Origin: Lateolabrax maculatus | Lineage: Eukaryota; Chordata; Actinopteri; Acropomatiformes; Lateolabracidae | Direction: 5' to 3' | DNA length: 64,000 nucleotides | Assembly: GCA_031216445.1 (NCBI GenBank) | Contig: CM062206.1 | Span: 6,022,001-6,086,000 of the forward strand | The notes under the pieces: generated by a model | Databases searched by the model: none | The model's input: only the letters and a program-made list of their open reading frames with translations | What the model was told of the DNA's origin: nothing | Part shown: positions 12,464-23,267 of the stretch, piece after piece | How the letters are laid out: each line of letters opens with the position of its first letter | Numbering within the stretch: position 1 is the first letter of the stretch | Position numbers and translations under genes: made by a program

Positions 12464-15400
12464 CTGGGTGAATGGACAAGACAAAAGGGGGACAGAGGAA
12501 GATAAAAAACCCATAAAATGTTTATTTTTTATGGGGTATGTACATAAGATAATGCCACATACAACAGCATTGTTTGCAATGTTTGTCCCGTATCCTCATA
12601 AAGAAGAAATCTAACTTTAGAGGTTGTGACATGATAAATATTTTAGGAAAGCCACGGCAAGGGGGAAAAAAATCATTTTTTGGTTGAACTGGTCACAACT
12701 ATAACATATGCATCCAGCGACGAGTGTAAAAACTAGACGTCACAAGCCAAAGAGGCTGGAAACCCTTACATTAAAGGATATCAGACTGATGCTGTGCTGT
12801 AGCTCCTCTTAATAAACATTCTAAATAATTGTTTGCCAGTGAAATAATTAGACTATTATAGAAGTTGCATCATGCAACTTGTTGAAAATTAAAAGTATCA
12901 AGAAATAGAAAGAATACCAGCCTGAAACGGGGTTTTCAGTGTTATTTGTGACATTTTAGGGCGTATATCTTATAGTATAGCAGCTAGTCTTCAATGAAAG
13001 CAGTCAAAAGGCCAGGAAGTCAAAGCAATAAAGAAATGAAGAAAAGGGGTGAAAAGAAAAACAGTACCAAACAATAACAATGTATATGCCTCAGAAAATG
13101 TGCAAATGAAACTTGTTAATTTGCAAATTGGCTGCTTTTAATGTGTTTATTCAACACCTGTGCCAGCAACTTCAGCTTCAGGCGAGGTGGCAGCTGATCA
13201 GGGTGAGTGACAGGTGTTGCTGAAGGAACATGACTAACGGAGGGGAGGAGGTACATTATACTTCCTGCCTCAAGGTGAAATGTTACATCTGTTTTTTTTT
13301 GTTGTTTTTTTTCGAACAGCATATCGTAACAGTATCATACAGTACATCCTATATATTGTGTCGGTAGGTGCTGATATTAACATTTGCTGTTTTGAAAAGT
13401 AGCAGAGCTGACACATGAAGTGAGCAGTGAAGATGAATACAGGAGAGGAGTAAAACATATGCAGAATTTGTAATGAAATGTTGATTTTGTTTATTAATTT
13501 ATTTATTTTCCTGAGTTAACTTTGTTTTCATATTCAAATTGATTCTCCTGACAAATGTTTACATGGTAATTCTGTGTGTGCTACTCATTTCAACCAAGAA
13601 ATGCTACAAACGGTCCTTATCAGCAACGCAGATTAAGGTCCAATGACGAATTGACTAGGCTCTTTTGAAATTATTGTGGTGTTACTAATAACACAAACTA
13701 TAATAAGAAAATGATTGCCATCAATATGAACAACAAAATACACATGGCAGGTAGAAATCACAGGCGGAAACACACCTCTAAAGACACTCTTTCATGCACA
13801 CCAACCTCCATCCATTAGCCACACATTATTGTTAACAGCATTATCATAATCTGATTCCCTGCCTGTTGATTTGATCATCCTCTTGTTACTAGCGTAGTCG
13901 TCACGCAAAGACATCCCTCATGCTCATCCTATCAGGGGCACACTACAGGGAAACGGCATAAATCTCAGCAAAACTAGGAAATCAGACGAAAAAAATGAGT
14001 TAAGCCAATTCCCTTGTTACCTGTGACATGCCGCTCAATCTTGGATTTAGTTTGGTGGTGTTTATTTAAGCATGTTCATTTTTATTACATCTTGTAGTGA
14101 AAAAGGATTTTTCACTGCTATTGGGCGGGATTGTTGGAATTTTTTTAAATAAATGCACTTTTTTTTACTTTTAAAAAAAGAGATCGTCAAACAAAATTTC
14201 AATATTATATATTTGTTTAAGACAAAGAAGCCAATAAACTAAGTCATAAATGTTAAGGAGCCCAAAATAATACCAAAGTATTTGAGTGTTTTGTGTGTGT
14301 GTGTGTGTGTGAGTGAGTGTGTGTATTCAATTCAAAGCTCATTCGAAAAACCTTTAAGATCATTAAAGCCCTAAAAGGTAATTTAGCTGATTATAATATG
14401 CTTTTGAAATATGTGTCCTGTTCCTTTAACTAGGCAGGGCTTCATAATTTGATTTCCTGCTCATTTACTTCCAAATGGCTATAAACAACAGTTAGAATGA
14501 AGTGAAGGAGTGTGTTGTGTTTTTTTTTTTTTTCCTGTCTATGGACTTGGCAGTCGATTCCTCCTGTGAGTGTTTCAGTATTGCTTTGGACAGCAGGTTT
14601 CTAAAAGGCCTTTCAGGAGGCTCAGGAGTAATTGTGCTTGGTCAAGTGAACTGGCCTCGACTGGCAGCTAGGCTAAGCAAAATAGGTGTTGTGTTGTACG
14701 ACGCCTCGGATGCTTCAGCTGCGGGCCATTCGACTTGTGTTTAAAGTAAAACATCGGTAAGCATTTTAGCTCCAAGAGCAAAAACGAAGACAGTGCTGTC
14801 GATTTATGGCCCAAGAACAGTTGGAAGGAGTGGCTCTTCTGAGTGAACATCCTGCCCTCATAAAGACAAACAGCTTCTGAAAAATCCACCGCGGCCTCTT
14901 TGTTTTGCTTAGGTAGATCATGAGATAGAAGAAATGAGCAAAATATGGCATGTTGAGGAGAGATTTATGATGCTTTGGCTTTACTATTCTGTACTCTCAC
15001 ACCAGTAATGGACATTGAACTGCATAACACATTAAGGGAAGGAACACCCTGCTGTAATCTTACCGCCATTTTGTCCGTCTGTTCTGAAACCAGGTCTTGA
15101 CTTGTGCATCTGTCATTTTCAGGGCCTTGGCCAAGGTGGCGCGCTCGGCCGACGCCAGGTACTTCTGTCGATGGAAACGTTTCTCCAGCTCGCAGATCTG
15201 CACCCGGCTGAAGGAGGTGCGAGGCTTTTTCCTCTTGGGCGGCGTCCGGTTCTGGTAAGGGTGGCCGATACGACGGGTCACTGAGAAGGGTGAGAGGGCA
15301 GCTGAAAAGGGCAAAAAACAGGATTCATTTGACTTTGTTTGATGATTCTTCAACAGTTCACTTGGTGGATTATACCTTTGAACTTCATGCAAGTCATTTT

Positions 15401-18400
15401 TTTAAAAAAAGTCCATGTTGGCATGACCAATGAGGTCACTGTAAGTAATTGAGGTGTTTGGACTGTAAGGATTCAAGATTAATATCCGTTAAGTTGTAAT
15501 AGTTATTTCCATTTCTAAACTGGAATGATCTGTGCTTCTGAAATATAAACTTATTTCCCTTGAGGTTTTGTTTGTATACGCTCATGTTATAAACACAATT
15601 TTGTTTTCCAGTCCTTGATTAGATAGAATTATTGTCCATTTTGTCTTAACTCTGGGTGTGTTTGGGGAGTCTAAGAGAAGGCCCAGAAGCTGTCAGTTGA
15701 AGAGGATAAATGTAATTACAACTAATATTCCCCTGCCAGATTTTGAAAACCAAACAGCACACTGGTTTGTAAAGAAAGGAAGTCCAAGGAAAAGTCATAG
15801 ACAACCATTTAGAAAGCAGGAATATGCAGAATCAATTCTAAAAGCAATTCAAGAAGAGATATTGGTTGCAACTGGCAATAAATTTGCCTCCTACAGTTAA
15901 ATAATGGCAAAAAAATCAGTACAAATCAAGATGTAAACTCCTACTTTAGCAATATCTTTTTTACATTTTCACAAAGACAAAAAACGTCTCAATATTTTAG
16001 TATTTGCACTTAAAAATCAGCTGTGACACAAATGGGTGAGGTAGGGGATGCGATTATTGGGGGGGAGGAGGAGGGAGGGGGTGACTCACCTGGGCAAGCC
16101 CCCTTTGGGAAAGGATAGTCTGCTAGAAGGCCACTGCCATCTCGCAGGTGAGTGAGCTCAGGGTAATAGCATTTGGCTAAAGTCTCCACCGTGCTCCAGA
16201 CGGGGACCCTGCCGATGTCTCCCTTGGGGAGAGGACAGAGGGACCCGGCGGGCCCCGGCCCCCCTGTAGCCTCTCCGGCTCGGCTCTCCTCTGCCTGCTC
16301 CCCTAAAGGAAAGGGAGACAAGGTGAGGTCCCACATCTGGAGCACAGCAGCAGCAGCAGCAGCAGCAGCAGCCGCCGCTGTGCAGGCGCCGACGCATAGC
16401 AGCTAATCACATGATGGCAGCCTGAATGATGAACAGAGTCGACTTTAATGTAATTTACTGCTAGTGTCTTAAGTTTGCATTTGGGAAGGTTGCTCCAAAA
16501 TGAGATATCTGCCATTTAGAAAAAATAAGTGACAACTAGCAGGGTTACAAAGATAAATCGAGCACATGCAGGTCAGCCAATCAGAATCAGACAATCAGGG
16601 TTATCCAATGTGGAGGTCAGAATATGATTTAATAACCACTATAATAAAATTAACCCATTTAAAACAATGGCACTAGTAATCTAAGTACTATACACAGGCT
16701 TTCAACTTATCACAGTAAAACTTTTATAAATTTGGGCAATGAGACAAATTCAATTCAGATATTCAATTTTTGCACATAATATCTTCCATACATAGCCTAA
16801 ATTAAGCATTTGTCATTAGAACACCTAACAAAAATACTACATGGTTGATCATGCAAAATTACACAACTTATACATATACTCATCATTTTTGCAGAATAGA
16901 TCACCTATATTTTACAGATATTGATGTTGAATTTGAGATAATGGTTTATTCTTTTAAATAAATGACATCTACATGTTTTGACCGGACTGTTTTGTGTCTT
17001 CTCAACTGCTTTGTCATTGTGTCTCTTCAGAAATATGAATTGCACACTGCCACTGTATTGTGTTTTTCTTCTATCTGTGCCTCACTGCCTGGTGGTTCGC
17101 TTTCACATATCACTGTATCTGGGTATTAATAACAACTTATCTTCTGCATCATAAAATATCTATGAATCCTGTCTATTTTGTCAGCCATGGGTAAACAGAA
17201 GATCGATAAATGTAATGAGATCGTTTTTGGCCATAGATCCACTCCCCAGCCACATTCTCATTTTGAGGCAGAATGGAAATCAACAACAGGAAAAAAAAAA
17301 ACAGTTTCTGTCTCTTTCTCTCCCTCTCTCTGTGTCTTTGTGTCATTCCTCCCGAGCAAGCTGTTTTGCCCCCTGTCTTACAGGGTGTTTATTTGTTTTT
17401 GTTTTGTCAGAAAAGCTCACCAGAAGCCAACATGAATATGAAAACATCTGCATAGGTGTCCCCCGAGGGGCAACGTGCTGCCGCTGCTGCTCGCGCAGTT
17501 TCAGCGACCTGAAAATTCATTTGCCACGCAGACGATGACAATTTGGATGGAAAATGGAACATGAAGCTATTATGCGCTCGGCAGTCGTTTCCAGGGAGCT
17601 GCCAACGTCCCCTGATGGTGCTGAACACGAGTGGCAAATTGAGGCGTACACGAGCAAATGATTTGTAAAATAGAGATGAATAGCTGTAATGTGCTGTTAC
17701 AGTTAGGTCACATAAAGTTAACATTACCTGAGTGTAAATTAGCAATGCAAATTTAGTGCCTGAAATGAAAACTCACTTCCTTTTATTGTGTTTTGTGCTG
17801 GATTTATGGTGACCACGTCCTCTTTTTTTCTTTCTCTCATTATTATTTTTAATCTCCTATGGTAATATTCCTATAATCTTATGATCAGGTTTCACATTAT
17901 GTGTCGCTCTGATGCTCAATAGTAGTATAAATGGTAATTGTATCCCTCAAATGTTCCTTTTGGGACTTAGACAGGCATCTATGGTATTTAATCATGAGTT
18001 TATAGTGACGAAATTCCCGTGATGTTTCTGATATTTCTATAAGGTATTCACAGTAGTCTGTAGTGCCTCTGTGGCCCTTAATAGTGAGTTTATATTGACT
18101 TTATTGCCCTTTATGATATGTTTTCAGATCTCACATGATTCCCAGTCTTATTCTTAAGGGGACTTCTCTATGATGTTTCTAATATAATATATATGCATTT
18201 AAACCCTCTAATTGGTCCTTTTTGGTTGGCGTCTCAATGTCCAAAACTATGTGTAGCCTTACAGGGTAACATGCTGAGAGCAAACAGGCCTGTTGTTGCT
18301 CCCAGCGGCAGGTCTGGCTAACTAATACTGCATTAGATGGCTATTTCAGGACATCTGCGGGCTAACTAATGGACCAGGCGCATACAAGCACGTTCAGAGG

Positions 18401-20834
18401 CAACCCAAGTGCAACACAGCACGCTGCAGGAGCCTTTGGGCCTGACAACTGCAGAAAAGCTTTACCTCACAGTGTGAAAAATGCTGCCAAATATCCGATA
18501 CAGTAATGCTACGGATACTGCATCAGTCAGGTTTAATGTTTTGACTGAAGGCGTGAAGCTAAGACTGCTCAGGAATCAGATATGTCTTCAGACTTATCCA
18601 TTGCTATTATTATAGGGTCTGTAAGCTGCAGTGTATAAGACAATAAATGCTGTGATGTTTGAGCTTGTGTGGATTTTAAACCAACTTCAAATTAAAAGAC
18701 CGTCCCTGCTCAACTGCATCTGTCCTAATGAAACTACATGAATGAAAACAACCCATAATATTCCTGTATTCTTGTATCTACGGCACTCAAATGTGTTCAT
18801 TGTACCCTTATATTAAGCCAGCTTGTTATTTAAACTAACCTTTCACTACAGTGTTATATTAGGTAAAGGGATACTTTCATAAAAGGTGTGAGGCAACATG
18901 AAAAAATGTTTTTAGCAAAAATAAATGTCGATTTCTCAAAATTCTCATAATTCTGAGACTAATTTCGGGATCACACACATACACAGTCTACATTTAAATA
19001 TTTAAAAAACCTAAGTATATGGAGCAAGACTGTCATTTCCTATGATAAAATATTACTGTAGAGATTCTTAATGCTACAAAATAAACCGTGACTGTGGTGA
19101 TATTTTTTAAATAAAAACTCACAGGTTTTTCATATTCTATAAAATCCAAAGTTGGGTTTTTTAATTATTTTCACTGTTAGAAGAATGATTAGCCAGTAAC
19201 TTTACCCTGAACAACCTGGAAAACAGTTAAAACTGTTTATGCAGAAAATTATCATATTTAAAAAAAAAGAGACAAAATCTATTTCCCATGAAAAAATAAT
19301 AATAAAAAGAGAATATTGCTAAATAAAGAAATAAACAAATTAAATAAACAAATGAAAAAGAAACATAACACAAGAACACTAAATCTGCTGCCTGGGTAAT
19401 GCAATTTAGCATAAGCATATCAAAAAATAAAATGCTACCATGGAGAATATGTTTCCCATAATAAAACCATCTATACTTAATAACACTTCTCGGTGACAGC
19501 GCCTCCCTTCCCCACCGCGGATATTACCTTTGTAGCAATCTAATAAATATATCCGTGAAGGATTCTAAAGGGGATATTGAAATATAACATGAACATATAT
19601 TGCTATTTATTACACTGTGCGGGACAAAAGGCGGAGACACTGTTTTCTGTCGCGCCGAGAATCAAGACATCGAGGAAACTACAGGAGAAAAGAAAACCTA
19701 TTTTTCTGCACTGCTGCATTAACACATAGACAGAGATTTACTGGAGTGACAAAAGGGTTTAATTATGTTTTTTTATTGGTGCTATGTGGCCTATAGAGCT
19801 TCACATGCTGTATTATGGTTCTGTTTATTGTCAAGATGCCCAAACGATTCGCATTATCTCTGTTATCATTATTATTATCGTTATGATTATTACACCAGTG
19901 TTAGTTTACTACAACAACTCTTAAATTACTGTATTAGTGTTTAGCCATCGCATATTTACATGAATATAAACTCTCCATATTATGACATCTCGGGCTATTA
20001 AACTTTTTGAACTTTTATTTCAATTCATTATAATTATTATTGAGTTAATAATGTTTATGGTCTATATTTGTGTATTAAAGCAAGCCAATAGCTACTTGTT
20101 TTTTTATATTTTTTTAGTTTTTCTATTTATGTCATCAAAATCGTTGGTTGAACAGGTTTTAAATAGGCTTAAATTAAAATAAATGTTAAACCCAGTCACA
20201 GAAATAACACTGCTGTCGCCAAAATACTACTACTATTCCTTCACAATTAAAAAATATATAATAATAATAATAATTATACATATGATAATAATTATACCGT
20301 CAAATTTGCGGTGAAATGTGAGATAAATGAAAATAAATAACTTTCTGCCTCTAAGTTGGTGTTGGTGGTCAACATAAAGCCACCAGCACATAAACAAGTC
20401 TTATTTTTAGAGATGGATTAAATTATTGCTCTAACACCCAAAGCTTGATCCTCTGCCTCAGTCTGATACAACTTCTCCTGATTTATAACACGAATTTAGG
20501 CCACGAGGGCGCACGCCAAGGGTGAAAAACGAGAGAAGTCTGTTGTGCAATTTTACAGGGTTCGTTTACATCCAAAAAAAAAAAAAAAAAAACTCGCCCG
20601 GCTGCCAGAGCTGGAAGCTGGGAGGCAAAATGTTCAGTGTTTAAAGCTGCACGAGGCCGTTTTTCTCCTCCGGTTTCAAGTTGAAAAGCGAAGAGAAAAA
20701 ACAAGAAACAGAGAGAAACATTTAAAATGGTTCTCTGCCCATCGGGATAGACGATAGTCCATTTGATTTACGGCCTTTTATGGGAAACAGAGCAGGCTAA
20801 ATGTGGAGAGTGTGTACGTGTGTGTTAGTGTATA

Positions 20835-20889
<55 letters not shown>

Positions 20890-21122
20890 CTACTGTAGCT
20901 GCTGCTGATCTTTGGCTGATCAATACAGTGGAAAGATATAAGCTGCGAATAATTACAGCGACACAAAGCTGAGAGAAATTAAACGAGAGGCCCTCGGTGA
21001 CTATGAGTAGAATTGATAAGCCTATTTACACTGTATCTTTTTGCAGTTGACATATCGTCCCCCAGTATTCAATAATTAATCAGGCAGAAAGAACTGAATA
21101 GTGAATATTTAATGCGTGGAGA

Positions 21123-21155
<33 letters not shown>

Positions 21156-22120
21156 TCGTATCCATGATGTTGATTTTCAGCTCATAAGGATGAGGTCATG
21201 AGAAAAAGAGCAGTGGAGCCGCCCCTCAGAAAACTAGATTTATAGAGAGAATAAAATAACACAGGCTACATAAAATAACGAGAGTATATAAAGTTTCACT
21301 GCCTCAGAGTGGCGATTTTCACTGATAATAATTTGTAATATCATCCCTCCTTATTTAAATATATATATAGAGACAAAGGGGGGTGGCTGGCACTGGCACT
21401 TTATTATTTATGCTGATCAATGGGCATTGTCCCTGTACAGATACATAAGTAAATTAAAAATGTCCTTCTGTTTGACTTAAAAATAAATTATTTGCTTTTT
21501 GCAGGCAGGATACAAAAGCACATGAATAATAAGAATGCAAACACAGTGTTGTGAGTGTAGAACAAAACGTTATCATGTCAACTAGTAACAATTAAACAGG
21601 GATTATGGAAAGCAGATTATTTCCACTAGACGACACTAAAAGAAGATTGGCCTAGTTTCTTAATTTCTGTTTATATTAAAGAAGAAAATGTTTATTTGTC
21701 ACGTTTAACTTCAAAATAAGAGGAGAAGAAAGTTTAAATGTTAAAAATAAACCTTAAATCTGTCTGGAGTCTATAAAGTAGCTTTTGTTGTCTAATTATT
21801 GTATTATTGTCATGGCATTTACTAATGACAGCAGGGCAAAAAAATAAATAAACAACTAGCATTTTTTTTTCTTTTCCACCAAATTCACAATCATACAGAG
21901 AAAGAAGCGGAGCAGGTTGATGAAGACCTGAGTCTGGGCTCCATGGATCCAGTGAAAGTGAACAAAGTGAGTGTGAGGTGTTTAAGATTTTATTATACGT
22001 GAATTATGCAGATTTATATTTTAGGGCTACACATAACCGAGGCATTGCATTTAGGTAATATGTGTCTCTAAATTGGAATAAAATGCTACATTACCCGTAA
22101 TGGCAAACATTGTGAATGTC

Positions 22121-22157
<37 letters not shown>

Positions 22158-23267
22158 CTTAGGCCTATAATAGATTTTAACCTGACATATGTTATTACTA
22201 TTATGACTCATCTTCCTGTTTTCTCAATTGGCTCAGAGACGAAAAAAAAAAAAAAAGAAGAAAAGAAAAATCATTCATCCTCATGAAAAGACGGAGACCG
22301 TCGTTATCCGTCATCCGTCTGTAAATGGAGAGTGATGGTCCAATACTGATTCATCAGCACGTCCATGTCAATTTCTCCACTCGTTTATCAGACTGCCCTT
22401 CCAGAATAATACGACTGACTGTGTGTGTGTGTGTGTGCGTAAAAGATACGATTCGTTAGAGATTACAACCTAAAGAGGAACTCAGCTCCACTGTGTGGAC
22501 CTGTCAGGCCCCGTGTGGTCTGCAGGGCCTGTTTCTAACACAGATGTGAAAAAAAAAAACACAACTAAGCCATGAGGGAAATATACAGTAATACTACTAC
22601 TCTGCGGCGGAGTGTTTGGACTCGTTTATGAGGGTGTGAAATGCAGGTGGAGGTGCATGGAGGTTGCAATCATCTGACCTACATCCGCTCCAACACACAC
22701 AAATCACACTACAGCTGCTGCGGGATCACAAGGAAACTCTTTTCTTTTTTTTTGTTTACCTGTTAATCTGTCCTTGGCAAACCTCCTACTGCTCTCCATC
22801 CACGGGAAGGTGAAGTTTGCCGCATTCCCCATCCCCATGCCGGGCACCGAGGCGATGCCGGGGCCGATGCCCGGCGGATGCCCCGAGGGGGGCGGATGCG
22901 GCGCGGCGGCGACCGGCGGCGGCGGCATGGGTCTGTGCGCCGGCACCCGGATCACCCCGCCGGCGCCGCCGCCGCCGCCCGAGTTCACGTTAACGTTCAT
23001 GTTCATGCTGACGTTCATGTTCATGTTGACGTTGTAGGAGCCGGCCAGACTCGCCGCCGCCATGGAGCAGGCCGGGTTGTAGACGCTGTTGTACCCGTTG
23101 CTGTAGACGTTGGAGGCCAGCGCGTAATCCGGGTCGCCGGTCCGGTTGGGCAGCATGCAGCCGCTGGACTGGTCCGAGCTGTTGAGGATCTGGTCGATCC
23201 CGAAGCTGATGGGCTCATGCTGCTGCTGGTGCGTCTGGTTCACCTCCTCGATCCCGGTGTGCTCCAT
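12247..23267 (-). CDS. tlx2: T-cell leukemia homeobox protein, TLX2-like (TLX3 alternative)
   Basis: Three coding exons (22760-23267, 15064-15301, 12247-12463) join in phases 1 and 2 into 320 codons plus stop. Residues 17-29 (HEPISFGIDQILN) hold the eh1-type Groucho/TLE-binding motif. FPWM (154-157) is the PBX-type hexapeptide. The homeodomain spans about 193-252 and has Thr239 at homeodomain position 47 (KTWFQNRR), the residue typical of TLX proteins. The C-terminus has the family block DPLCLHNSSLYALQNLQPW. TLX proteins are nuclear DNA-binding factors for neuron, enteric nervous system and spleen development. TLX2-type features are FAKDRLTAALSPFS before the homeodomain and AEDNKV...ASVV at the end. 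Mammalian TLX3 has FVKDRFTAAAALTPFT and EEDSSKVPAVTSLV. The NPM neighbour argues for the TLX3 locus, so orthology needs a tree. The start ATG has A at -3 and G at +4. Confidence 0.93.
12464..15063 (-). other. tlx2: TLX intron 2
   Basis: A 2.6 kb AT-rich intron with GT-AG ends. It contains a (TG)n tract at 14,291-14,324 and poly-T stretches. No additional exon was seen. Confidence 0.85.
14291..14324. repeat. (TG)n microsatellite in TLX intron 2
   Basis: Mostly TG units with two GA interruptions. Confidence 0.95.
15064..15301 (-). CDS. tlx2: TLX exon 2 (homeodomain)
   Basis: The exon codes from Ala170 to the first two bases of Arg249: AALSPFSVTRRIGHPYQN, the basic arm PPKRKKPRTSFSR, helices 1-3 and WFQNRRTKW. 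The acceptor is TTTTCAG and the donor GTAAGA. The intron interrupts the homeodomain at about position 57, after the recognition helix. Confidence 0.95.
16090..16302 (-). CDS. tlx2: candidate alternative (cassette) exon in TLX intron 1
   Basis: A 213-base segment is bounded on the minus strand by a strong acceptor (TCTCCCTTTCCTTTAG) and a perfect donor (CAG then GTGAGT). It is open in the one frame that fits TLX. Exon 1 supplies the first base of codon 170, this segment would supply GG at its start and G at its end, and exon 2 supplies CT. Inclusion would add exactly 71 residues between KDRLT and AALSPF, just before the homeodomain. The encoded peptide starts Gly/Glu/Pro-rich (EQAEESRAGEATGG), then reads VPVWSTVETLAKCYYPELTH and LLADYPFPKGACP. 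I do not recognise it as a domain. Codon use is GC-rich like the known TLX exons and unlike the intron around it. Transcription is unproven; it could instead be an alternative first exon or chance. Confidence 0.5.
16345..16371. repeat. (CAG)9 / (CTG)9 repeat
   Basis: Nine perfect CAG units on the plus strand, read as CTG on the TLX transcript, end 43 bases upstream of the candidate cassette exon acceptor. CCGCCG follows directly. Confidence 0.97.
17440..17720. promoter_or_regulatory. candidate intronic regulatory element of TLX
   Basis: Complex sequence with retained CpG and few simple repeats, inside an AT-rich intron. It has no sensible reading frame on the TLX strand. Motif-like content includes AAATTGAGG and GGTCACATAAAG. 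The enhancer role is inferred only from composition and position. Confidence 0.3.
19495..19700. promoter_or_regulatory. candidate intronic regulatory element of TLX
   Basis: A CpG-containing island (CGGTGACAGCGCC, CCGCGGATATTACC, CTGTCGCGCCGAG) among AT-rich intron sequence, with GGATATT repeated and a TTTATTAC homeobox-like site. No coding potential is recognised. Confidence 0.3.
20837..20886. repeat. (TG)25 microsatellite
   Basis: Fifty bases of perfect alternating TG, preceded by imperfect TG/TA units. It has the potential to adopt Z-DNA. Confidence 0.97.
21126..21154 (+). repeat. (G)29 homopolymer
   Basis: An uninterrupted run of about 29 G on the plus strand after GAGGA, read as C on the TLX transcript. 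Exact length may be an assembly estimate because such runs are poorly sequenced. Confidence 0.9.
22121..22154. repeat. (TAA)n microsatellite
   Basis: Eleven perfect TAA units in TLX intron 1, about 600 bases past the exon 1 donor. Confidence 0.96.
22760..23267 (-). CDS. tlx2: TLX exon 1 (eh1, Asn/Met repeat, Gly/Pro linker, hexapeptide)
   Basis: The exon codes residues 1-169 and one base of 170. After the eh1 motif comes a Cys/Asn/Tyr-rich segment with SLAGSYNVNM, shared with TLX1. An Asn-Met-Val repeat (about 79-95), a GGGGGAGG run, the conserved GVIRVPAHRPMP, a Pro/His-rich linker and TFPWMESSRRFAKDRLT follow. The donor GTAAAC is at 22759-22754. The exon is very GC-rich compared with its surroundings. 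Confidence 0.93.

Larger units (their letters stand above)
15302..22759 (-). other. tlx2: TLX intron 1
   Basis: A 7.46 kb intron with consensus ends. It includes a candidate in-frame cassette exon, a CAG/CTG repeat, two non-coding islands (17,440-17,720 and 19,495-19,700), a 50-base TG tract, a 29-base G run and a TAA repeat. The rest is AT-rich with no recognised content. Confidence 0.85.

Noticed and set aside
12247..23267. Assignment of the homeobox gene to TLX1
   Set aside because: TLX1 has KKKKPRTSFTRLQICELE and lacks the AALSPFS..TRRI segment. Here the arm is KRKKPRTSFSRVQICELE with TRRIGHPYQN, as in TLX2/TLX3.
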